Positions 58,301 to 64,000 of a DNA stretch of 64,000 nucleotides are shown here, one piece after another; the first letter of the stretch is position 1, and each line of letters begins with the position of its first letter. The notes beneath the pieces are model-generated. The model was not told the DNA's origin and ran no database searches. It saw only the letters and a list, made by a program, of their open reading frames with translations. The stretch lies in the NCBI GenBank assembly GCA_963677785.2, contig CAXXDH010000002.1:620001-684000 (forward strand), written 5' to 3'. The position numbers and the translations under genes were made by a program. This stretch comes from G963665495 sp963677785. GTDB lineage: Bacteria > Desulfobacterota > Desulfovibrionia > Desulfovibrionales > Desulfovibrionaceae.

Positions 58301-58792
58301 TATGTCTCCAGTCACGCGCAGCGCAAGGATATTTGACGATCCGAGCTGTTCGGGGGTGGCGTCGCTGATGTTAAAATTGGCTTCGACAAAGGCCAGGTCA
58401 TTAGAGTCGATGCGCAGCAGATCTGCCAGGCGCCTTGCCGTATGCAGTTCGTTTTCTTTGATGTCGTCGGCCTGGAGAAATTCATAAATGCTCAGCAGGC
58501 AGAAAATTTTTCGCTGATAGGGCAGGACCGTGTTGATTTTTCTGGTGAAGGCCGCCAGATCGATGGCCATGCTCGCCAATCTTTCAAAATTTTTAAAGAA
58601 AAAAGAGGCGATATCCTCAGGATAGAGGTTTTCGTAAAAATCAACGACAAAGTTTCGTTTGACCTGCGAAATCCCGTTTTCATTGCCGACAACTGCCGCG
58701 AACATCACGGCAAGCTGCATGGCAAGGCTGTTGTCCAGGGTTTCCTGGTTCTGGATGGTTTCCTGTGCGCTGCCTAAGGATTGGGAACTCAT
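55394..58792 (-). CDS. TerB-like/FHA-like/ABC ATPase/ABC2 permease fusion transporter
   Basis: 1132 residues. Residues of about 15-150 are helical and TerB-like (MQLAVMFAAVVGNENGISQV, then RKIFCLLSIYEFLQADDI). The stretch 150-360 is unassigned. An FHA-like fold lies near 370-415 (CPYNVHLNGRHIQKTTELHH). The ATPase has Walker A MGPSGCGKSTLLS (about 465), VPQDDLLLPNLTVYENL, signature LSGGERKRLNIGLELI (567), Walker B IYFLDEPTSGL (594) and VVVIHQPGP (620). A CPCC knuckle lies at about 677. An ABCG-like membrane domain follows from about 765. The half-transporter likely dimerises. Two exported proteins are encoded just upstream. Substrate unknown. Confidence 0.85.
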   Translation of the reverse strand: MSSQSLGSAQETIQNQETLDNSLAMQLAVMFAAVVGNENGISQVKRNFVVDFYENLYPEDIASFFFKNFERLASMAIDLAAFTRKINTVLPYQRKIFCLLSIYEFLQADDIKENELHTARRLADLLRIDSNDLAFVEANFNISDATPEQLGSSNILALRVTGDIETADVFLPFPGLDLVIYKIHNLYCITKKNDLYKVVSDGLVLRKNFSSQISQHFSILINDYSLRYQDLIIYFRNKINQLKAKLYVAQKDLILCYEHERTPGSLLQVGINGSHMTLVVLEPESIVAHNGEKVEGSIYVNLDDLVYVNGFRLDLREVFYYLSSIREIELEADRSSYEISNDIKSDLFIQDALPEKWSASVLLEASAEKQSYFFEPGSCPYNVHLNGRHIQKTTELHHRDRLFLHDHFIELDVKNNVFRKSSFSFRKLVAENLSYRFEDGSLGLDDISFEIEYGELACIMGPSGCGKSTLLSVISGLLKPEQGRVLVDHYNLHKEYGVLKDYFGFVPQDDLLLPNLTVYENLYYHARLRFPDKQHEELRARIDSVLENIRLTEKRDTKVGQAVDKSLSGGERKRLNIGLELISDAEIYFLDEPTSGLSSKDSEKIMELLSNIALSGKIVVVVIHQPGPKLYKMFNKVILLDNGGKLAYFGTSYSALEYFKRHLEANVANDEVTVECPCCHTVQPDILLDSLEDSLRDADGIILGERKYTPEYWKNEYRRRVISSWFSNVKLPTRDVLPPSKPISFNNRFSQFLTLFARNYANKVRDRSNLIITFLEAPFLGAAVGFILKYAPSSDNYTLYTNELFKTFLFIAVIVSFFLSMTNSVDEIIGDTALFMRERMLNTTHRAYIAAKLVVLMLFAIVQNALFVALGFLFLEVKELYFSYVIFLSILSYTGVSIGLFISSLPRLSSKAALNIVPLVLIPQIILGGALIEYEKMNVKLKFYENSPVPEICQLMPSRWAYEGLMVLQEAGNSYDTEHNRLLSELRDLKYRHSELTELYGQARYQAMEERLKNELELFRKGYKHAYGNKNIHDAISVGEQRFNELLEDSGLTRENVFQAKPPFPYPMFVREKVLPLLHLKTNTTVFNALILLFTALFINLLTLIMLKYRERILWLGRKSTIFFIKSIKRMI

Positions 58793-58941
58793 CTGTTCTC
58801 ATACTGAAGGTTTGCGAAATCGTAAGATAAGGAAGCGAACCGGCTGGCCGCTGCAACATGGAATCGGACCGGAAGGTGAATCCGGCCCGATAGGCATGCG
58901 TTATGATCCTGTACCAGATATAACGGGGTAATGGGTAAAAC

Positions 58942-59388
58942 CTATTTGTAGCCCGAAATGATGAACCAGTATCCCCCGTCGGGTGCGGCTTCGTACATGG
59001 TTACTTTGACATGGAAAATGCCGCTCCATTCCGGTTCATACAATACTTCCGCCTGTGGGCCGCGTTCGTTGTTGGCCGCCACCAGCTGCCAGTTTTCGTC
59101 ATAAATCCAGACTTCCATGGCAAAGACGCTGTCGTCGCCTGCGGTATAGAAAAAGTATTCGTTGCCGACGGAAAGCTGCGTGTCGAAATAATAGGACTCG
59201 CCCTGCATCAGTTTGCCGACCTGAAGTTCGTCTCTGATTTTAAAGCCGTCCTTGCTGTAAACGTCCATGGCCTCGTATGCCAGCTCCTTGACCTCGACCC
59301 GACCTGCTGCGGCCGTAGAAACAAACGCGGCAAGCAGGAGAACTGCCAAGAGCGGCAACGTGCGAATGAATCCTCGAAGCATGAGCAT
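58942..59388 (-). CDS. Secreted hypothetical protein, beta-rich
   Basis: 148 residues. Signal peptide (LPLLAVLLLAAFVSTAAAG). The mature part has alternating beta strands (GESYYFDTQLSVGNEYFFYT; FAMEVWIYDENWQLVAANNE; WSGIFHVKVTMYEAAPDGGY). This pattern recalls pre-peptidase C-terminal-like domains, but that is a resemblance only. Its start codon overlaps the stop of the 59388-60188 gene by one base (TAATG), so the pair is coupled. It is followed after 149 bases by the ABC fusion gene. Confidence 0.8.
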   Translation of the reverse strand: MLMLRGFIRTLPLLAVLLLAAFVSTAAAGRVEVKELAYEAMDVYSKDGFKIRDELQVGKLMQGESYYFDTQLSVGNEYFFYTAGDDSVFAMEVWIYDENWQLVAANNERGPQAEVLYEPEWSGIFHVKVTMYEAAPDGGYWFIISGYK

Positions 59389-60188
59389 TACCCCTTTTCT
59401 ATGGTCTCAATCAGCTCGGAACTGATTTCATTCAGTTTTTTTACATTTTCGGGCGGAATGGGGTTTTTGTAACCAACGTTCACCAGCTTGTCGATTTCGG
59501 GCAATTTTTCCATCAGCAGCTTAACTGCGGGTGTGTTTTTGGCTTTGGGTTCGACGTCTTTCAAGCGTTCGGAAAAATAGGCCACCAGCCTTGGCTGATA
59601 GAGAATGGACGAGGCCCGTTCCGTATATTTTTGGTTCAGGATTTTGGTGGTGGCCCGCAATCCCTCCAGCCAGCCGCCGGCACTCACAAGCAGCGCGATA
59701 TCCTTGTCACCCATACGGTTCATTTCCTGCACCACATCCTCGCGCAGGGAGTCCAGCTCGCGGTGCAACTTGTCCCATTCGCCGCGTTTGGAGAGTTCTT
59801 TGAAGGTATCGCCTTTACGCAAGATGGCCTCTTTGACCAGGAGCTCTTCAGCCAGCGTCAGGATGACCACGATCATGTCGCCCAGTTCTTCCTTGTCCTG
59901 GGCCTGGATGGCAAGGAAACCGTCGGCCGAACGGACGCCGAGGTTCAATGCGCGCAGGTAGTCGTTGTCATAATCGTACTTATTGCTGAATGACGCGGCA
60001 TCATTCCATTTGGTGGCGCCCATTTTATCCAGGGCGACGAAAATTTCCGAAGGTGAAGGCAAAAGCAGATTTTCAGCGAATTTGTCTTTTTCTCCAGGGG
60101 TCAACGTTCCTTCCGCAGCAGGAGTTGCCGTTGCCAGAGCCAAAATGGCCAGGCAGGATAACGTCAGATACATGAGCAAGGATTTCAT
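59388..60188 (-). CDS. Secreted hypothetical protein, helical
   Basis: 266 residues, with GGAGGAT before the ATG. Signal peptide (MYLTLSCLAILALATATPAA). The mature part is almost wholly helical and charged (DYLRALNLGVRSADGFLAIQ; LAEELLVKEAILRKGDTFKE; VSAGGWLEGLRATTKILNQK). LGVRSADGFLAIQA and GGWLEGLRA are distinctive and look conserved. No known family recognised. It is the first gene of the minus-strand cluster with 58942, the ABC fusion and the M24 peptidase. Likely periplasmic. Confidence 0.8.
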   Translation of the reverse strand: MKSLLMYLTLSCLAILALATATPAAEGTLTPGEKDKFAENLLLPSPSEIFVALDKMGATKWNDAASFSNKYDYDNDYLRALNLGVRSADGFLAIQAQDKEELGDMIVVILTLAEELLVKEAILRKGDTFKELSKRGEWDKLHRELDSLREDVVQEMNRMGDKDIALLVSAGGWLEGLRATTKILNQKYTERASSILYQPRLVAYFSERLKDVEPKAKNTPAVKLLMEKLPEIDKLVNVGYKNPIPPENVKKLNEISSELIETIEKG

Positions 60189-60418
60189 TCAGATCCTCCT
60201 TAAATTGGAACAGCCTAGGACAGCTCAAAAAAAATCAGCCAGCTGTCAAACGAAATAGAGCAAAGCGAACCTATGCTAAAATCCAGCAGTTTTCAATGGC
60301 AGGCGTCAAGGATTTTGCGTGCAGCAGCATCGAATGAGAGAAGGGCTGATTGATTTGTCATGGTGTTTTCGCATATTTTCCCGTATATTGCTTTGGAATT
60401 TATAGCAAGGAGTGAGGC

Positions 60419-61411
60419 ATGCGCAAAGTTCGGTGGGGGGTTCTCGGCACGGCGAAAATTGCACGAACATTTGTTATCCCGGCCATGCAAAAGGGAAACT
60501 TGTGTACTGTGGAGGCCATTGCCTCACGCTCGGAATCAAAGGCCTCGCAAGCCGCGACATTGCTAGGCATTCCCAAATCCTACGGTTCGTATGAGGCCTT
60601 GCTGGAAGATACGGGGATCGACGCCGTCTATATTCCGCTGCCCAATCATCTGCATGTTCTCTGGGCGATCAAGGCGCTGGAAGCGGGCAAACATGTCCTG
60701 TGCGAAAAACCCCTGGCGCTATCCTGCGATCAGGCGCAGGAACTCGCCGATGCCGCTGCAGGCTATCCGGATTTGAAAATCATGGAGGCTTTCATGTACA
60801 AGCATCATCCGCAGTGGCGGGAAGCCTTGCGGATCGTGCAAAACGGCGGTGTGGGCGAACTCTTGACCATCCAGTCCTTTTTTTCCTACTTCAACGACGA
60901 CGCGGGCAATATCCGCAACAACGCCGCAGCGGGAGGCGGCGGCCTGATGGATATCGGCTGTTATTGCATTTCGCTTTCCCGGTTTCTTTTTGAGACCGAA
61001 CCGCAACGTTGCTGCGCGTTCATGAATAAGGATCCGCGTTACGATACGGACCGTCTCTTCAGCGGAATCATGGATTTTGGCGGCAGGATTTCCAGTTTTA
61101 CCTGCTCGACCCAACTTTCTCCGTACCAACGCGTCAATATTCTCGGTACTGAAGGCCGCGTGGAAATTCTGATCCCTTTCAATGCGCCCAATGATGAGCC
61201 TTGCACGCTGGATCATCAGCAGCTTGGAGGCACCTGGACGCAGCATTTTGACGTTTGCGATCAATATACATTGCAGGGGGATCTGTTTGCTGAAGCTATC
61301 CTGGAAAACACCGAGGTTCCCGTTTCATTGCAGGATGCTGTGAATAACATGAAGGTGCTGGAAGACATGAAGCGGGCTGCGGAAAGCACTTCCTGGGTTT
61401 CTTGCTGCTGA
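60419..61411 (+). CDS. Gfo/Idh/MocA-family NAD(P)-dependent oxidoreductase
   Basis: 330 residues, with AAGGAG upstream. Rossmann start VRWGVLGTAKIARTFVIPAM, nucleotide/substrate motif YIPLPNHLHVLWAIKALEAG, then KHVLCEKPLALSCDQAQEL with the catalytic Lys, and GGGGLMDIGCYCISLSR. The sequence is closest in feel to dehydrogenases of the dimeric dihydrodiol or glucose-fructose oxidoreductase type. Substrate not deducible. The next gene follows after 73 bases in the same direction. Confidence 0.88.
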   Translation: MRKVRWGVLGTAKIARTFVIPAMQKGNLCTVEAIASRSESKASQAATLLGIPKSYGSYEALLEDTGIDAVYIPLPNHLHVLWAIKALEAGKHVLCEKPLALSCDQAQELADAAAGYPDLKIMEAFMYKHHPQWREALRIVQNGGVGELLTIQSFFSYFNDDAGNIRNNAAAGGGGLMDIGCYCISLSRFLFETEPQRCCAFMNKDPRYDTDRLFSGIMDFGGRISSFTCSTQLSPYQRVNILGTEGRVEILIPFNAPNDEPCTLDHQQLGGTWTQHFDVCDQYTLQGDLFAEAILENTEVPVSLQDAVNNMKVLEDMKRAAESTSWVSCC

Positions 61412-61484
61412 TTTGCTTCGGTGGTATTGAGCAGCGCACTGGGCGTTTTTTTACAAGTTCCGGGAAATAGTATAAGGAATTTTG

Positions 61485-61970
61485 ATGCAATCAAATGAAG
61501 GGGCTCAAGGCCCGAATACGGATCAGGCCGTGGCGTTCAGCTGCCAGCGGTGCGGCCATTGCTGCCATGGCAAAGGGGGCATTGTATTGCGTACGCACGA
61601 CGTGGAGCGTCTTGCATCGCATTTACGTATGACTCCTGAAGATTTTTTGCGTACCTACACGGAAAATCCGCATGGAAAACCGCGTATTATTGTGGGGGAT
61701 GATGAGTACTGCGTATTTTTTAAACAAGGCGAGGGCTGCTCCGTCCATGTGGCTAAACCGGATGTTTGCCGGGCCTGGCCTTTTTTCAGGGGTAATTTGA
61801 TTGACGAAACCAGCTGGGAAATGGCCTCCGGCTATTGTCCCGGCATCGTACTCGAGGCGGGGCACCAAGCTTTTGCGGCAGAAGGCCTGGAATGGTTGCG
61901 GTCCAATGGGTTGCTGGAACCTGAGAAGGATGCCATTGCCCGTGCCCTGGGGCTCGATCTTGAACCTTGA
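61485..61970 (+). CDS. YkgJ-family CxxCxxCC protein
   Basis: 161 residues from the ATG at 61485 (AAGGAA upstream). It has the metal-cluster motif FSCQRCGHCCHGKGGIVL (residues of about 18-35), a downstream GCSVHVAKPDVCRAWPFF and a late GYCPG. Eight conserved cysteines suggest Zn or Fe-S binding. Family members are often near tRNA or protein modification genes, but the function is unknown. Cotranscribed with the DnaJ-like gene 19 bases later. Confidence 0.88.
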   Translation: MQSNEGAQGPNTDQAVAFSCQRCGHCCHGKGGIVLRTHDVERLASHLRMTPEDFLRTYTENPHGKPRIIVGDDEYCVFFKQGEGCSVHVAKPDVCRAWPFFRGNLIDETSWEMASGYCPGIVLEAGHQAFAAEGLEWLRSNGLLEPEKDAIARALGLDLEP

Positions 61971-61989
61971 ATGATGGTGAGGCCGGCGC

Positions 61990-62814
61990 ATGCAGCTGAA
62001 AGATTGCTACCGCCTCCTTAAGGTCAAGGACGGCGCCGGGCTTGAGGAAGTAAAGAAATCCTACCGGGCGCTTGCCTTCAAATTACATCCCGACCTCAAT
62101 CCGGACGATCCGCAATCCGCCAAGCGTTTTCAGCAGGTAAACGAAGCCTATGTGATCCTCAAACGCAATCTTGCGGAAAATGGCGCCAACGGGACTCGCC
62201 AATCGGACGTTTCCGACAGTAAAAGCGAATTTGATAAGCGGGCCAGAGAAGGATTTGAACAACAACGCCGCGCCCAGCAAAAAGCCAAGCAGGAAGCTGA
62301 CCGGCAAAAGAAGCAGGAACGCGCTCGCCGCACCGCTTCCGCCGCTTACAAAGCACACCCCAACGAGCAGGACGTGCTGCAGGATATTCTTAAAGATCCT
62401 TTTGCCCGCCAGGTTTTTGAAGATATCTACAGTCAAATTCGCAGCGGCAGGCGTGCCAAGGACGTCATCCGCCCGCAAAAGCCCAAAACCAAGAAAAAGC
62501 TGCAATTCGAATGGGGTGACAGCAAGGTCGACATGGATTTGACCGACGGGCTGTGGAGCGGCACTAAAAACTGGTTCCGCAGCTGGATGGATGACCAGCA
62601 GGATGTTTATTTGCCGTCCGGCATCTTACGTCCGGGCAGCAAAGTTCGTTTGAAGGTCAGTCAGGGCTGGTCGGGTAAAACAGTGTCGGTGGATGTCAGT
62701 CTTCCGCCGGATTACGTGGTCGGACGACCGATACGCTTAAAAGGTCTTGGGAGAAAATTCGGTCCCTGGATCGGTGACCTTTACGTGCGGTTGCATATCA
62801 GATCCGGCGGTTGA
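61990..62814 (+). CDS. DnaJ-domain protein
   Basis: 274 residues. N-terminal J domain (CYRLLKVKDGAGLEEVKKSY; the HPD triad in FKLHPDLNPD), a Lys/Arg/Gln-rich helical linker (residues of about 75-125) and a C-terminal beta domain like DnaJ substrate-binding domain II (GSKVRLKVSQGWSGKTVSVD; GRPIRLKGLGRKFGPWIGDL). There is no zinc-finger or GF region, so it is a class C-like or CbpA-like co-chaperone for DnaK. Last gene of a short plus-strand run. Confidence 0.85.
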   Translation: MQLKDCYRLLKVKDGAGLEEVKKSYRALAFKLHPDLNPDDPQSAKRFQQVNEAYVILKRNLAENGANGTRQSDVSDSKSEFDKRAREGFEQQRRAQQKAKQEADRQKKQERARRTASAAYKAHPNEQDVLQDILKDPFARQVFEDIYSQIRSGRRAKDVIRPQKPKTKKKLQFEWGDSKVDMDLTDGLWSGTKNWFRSWMDDQQDVYLPSGILRPGSKVRLKVSQGWSGKTVSVDVSLPPDYVVGRPIRLKGLGRKFGPWIGDLYVRLHIRSGG

Positions 62815-62839
62815 ATCAGTCTTTCGCGTACGCTCAGGG

Positions 62840-63008
62840 CGTGTTTCCAAATTTTTTCCGCTACGTTTGGCCGGAATTCCACCATGCTGCGTTTTCAGGA
62901 TAAAAGTCTCTTGCCGTAGCCGTACTACGCATGCGGCCCATTTTTCCCTTCAGCCTTGCCTGTTGCAATTCTTGCTCAAACTCGCGCCGAATAGAATTTA
63001 GAAACACG
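62840..63008. repeat. MITE-like element with terminal inverted repeats
   Basis: Ends CGTGTTTCCAAATT (62840-62853) and AATTTAGAAACACG (62995-63008) pair in 13 of 14 positions. The 141-base interior has an open minus-strand frame of about 40 codons (FEQELQQARLKGKMGRM, then DFYPENAAWWNSG) without start signals. It sits between convergent genes. This looks like a non-autonomous mobile or palindromic repeat. It does not match the ends of the IS at 2823. Confidence 0.6.
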
Positions 63009-63068
63009 TCCTAGTCAGTGATAAAAGGACCCGTACGCCAGTATCCGGCAACTGGCTGTCGACCTCGG

Positions 63069-64000
63069 TCACTCGCTCGTCTTTTCCCGCATGAAATCAC
63101 CCAGCAGCTCTTTGGCGGCATCCGCATTGACCGGTCTGGAAAAAAGAAATCCCTGGCCGTTGCTGCAGCTCACGGATTGCAGCTGCGCCACGTGTTCTTC
63201 CTTTTCAATTCCCTCGGCAACCACTTCGATGCCCAGACTTTTGCCCAGGTCCACAATAGTACGGACAATTTCCGGATTGTGTTCGGCATTTGGCGAGCCG
63301 CTGATGAAGGAGCGGTCGATTTTCAACACGTCAATGGGAAACTGCTGCAAATAGCTTAAGGACGAGTAGCCGGTGCCGAAGTCATCAATGGCCATGAGCA
63401 CGCCAAGCATTTTGAGCTTTTCCAGAATTTGCTGGGAGGCGCGCGCGTCGCGCATTACAGCGCTTTCGGTAATTTCCAGGCGCAAATTGCCCGGGTTGAT
63501 GCCGTTGTTTTTAATGGTCCGGGTAATGAAATCCACCAGGTCCGGCTGCATGAATTGTTTTCCGGAGATGTTCACGCTCATGTAGGTAGCATCCAGTCCG
63601 GGCAATTCATTTTGCCAGCGTGCCAGCTGGCTGCAGGCCTCTTCCAGCACCCATTTGCCCATTTGGATGATCAGCCCTGTTTCTTCCGCCAGCGGAATGA
63701 ACTCGCCCGGACTGACAAAGCCGCGCGTGGGGCTGTTCCAGCGTATCAAGGCTTCGAAGCCTTTCAAAGTCCGTCCTTCCAAAGAAATGATGGGCTGATA
63801 ATAAAGCTCGAATTCCTTATGAATGAGTCCCTTGCGGAGTTCAGTTTCAAGCTGCATTTCTTCACTGACCTGGCTATGCATGCGTTTGTTGAAAACGCGC
63901 AGGCAGTCTTTTCCCTGGTCTTTGGCCCGGTACATGGCGATGTCAGCGTCGCGGATAATTTTTTCAGGTGTGTTATAATAGGCGGTTTTTAAAACAATGC
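63069..64000 (-). CDS. GGDEF-EAL protein, C-terminal part (5' end beyond window)
   Basis: The frame is open to the window edge. The first visible residues are the end of a GGDEF domain (IIRDADIAMYRAKDQGKD). A complete EAL domain follows: FEALIRWNSP, YMSVNISGKQF, LRLEITESAV, AIDDFGTGYSSLSYL, DVLKIDRSFI and EVVAEGIEKEE. All metal and catalytic residues are present, so cyclic-di-GMP phosphodiesterase activity is expected. The GGDEF half is cut, so its activity cannot be judged. Confidence 0.93.
   Translation of the reverse strand, partial: IVLKTAYYNTPEKIIRDADIAMYRAKDQGKDCLRVFNKRMHSQVSEEMQLETELRKGLIHKEFELYYQPIISLEGRTLKGFEALIRWNSPTRGFVSPGEFIPLAEETGLIIQMGKWVLEEACSQLARWQNELPGLDATYMSVNISGKQFMQPDLVDFITRTIKNNGINPGNLRLEITESAVMRDARASQQILEKLKMLGVLMAIDDFGTGYSSLSYLQQFPIDVLKIDRSFISGSPNAEHNPEIVRTIVDLGKSLGIEVVAEGIEKEEHVAQLQSVSCSNGQGFLFSRPVNADAAKELLGDFMREKTSE

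Overview
This is one 64 kb chromosomal window of about 54% G+C by eye. It comes from a Gram-negative bacterium that I would place in the Desulfovibrionales (Desulfobacterota). The reasons are two gene orders I associate with that group: cimA-lysC-tsaE-CBS-nnrD-acpS on the minus strand (31.7-37.6 kb), and cheW-mfd-two SurA-like proteins-RodZ-like-recO-glyQ-glyS-rpsT on the plus strand (39.8-51.6 kb). A stand-alone TrpB2-type tryptophan synthase beta chain, a molbindin and several c-di-GMP and chemotaxis proteins fit the same group. The species cannot be settled by reading.

Layout. 0-4.3 kb: the tail of a nucleoside/sugar ABC ATPase, a Tmtc-like membrane TPR protein, a decayed ORF cut by a complete IS5-family element (918 bp, perfect 18-bp ends, TTA duplication), and an orphan gene. 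4.7-10 kb: a TetR regulator divergent from a two-gene RND efflux operon. 10-12.3 kb: a chemoreceptor fragment, an FKBP-methyltransferase fusion, two tandem terminator units and a small secreted peptide gene. 12.4-16.8 kb: a MacB-type ABC exporter operon. 17-25 kb: molbindin, a methyltransferase, a C69 dipeptidase, a possible PC4-like small protein, DUF2784 and DUF401 membrane proteins and a Na/Pi cotransporter. 25.2-31.6 kb: an FGE-fold protein without the catalytic cysteines, a PhoU-like/APH-kinase fusion, TrpB2 and a GGDEF protein, followed by a multi-hairpin repeat.

31.7-51.7 kb is the housekeeping core: isoleucine/aspartate-family synthesis, tRNA t6A (tsaE), NAD(P)HX repair, acyl-carrier-protein activation, UDP-glucuronate synthesis, chemotaxis coupling, transcription-coupled repair, envelope chaperones, RecO, glycyl-tRNA synthetase and S20. 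51.7-60.2 kb holds a receiver-like/TPR protein and a minus-strand cluster of two secreted proteins, a TerB-like/FHA/ABC/ABC2 fusion transporter and an M24 peptidase. This cluster is the best candidate for an undescribed system in the window. 60.4-64 kb: an oxidoreductase, a CxxCxxCC protein, a DnaJ-like protein, a MITE-like repeat and the C-terminal part of a GGDEF-EAL protein running off the window.

I saw no tRNA, rRNA or CRISPR array. Signs of mobility are the IS, two structured repeats and two or three gene remnants. No prophage or integrative element is evident.
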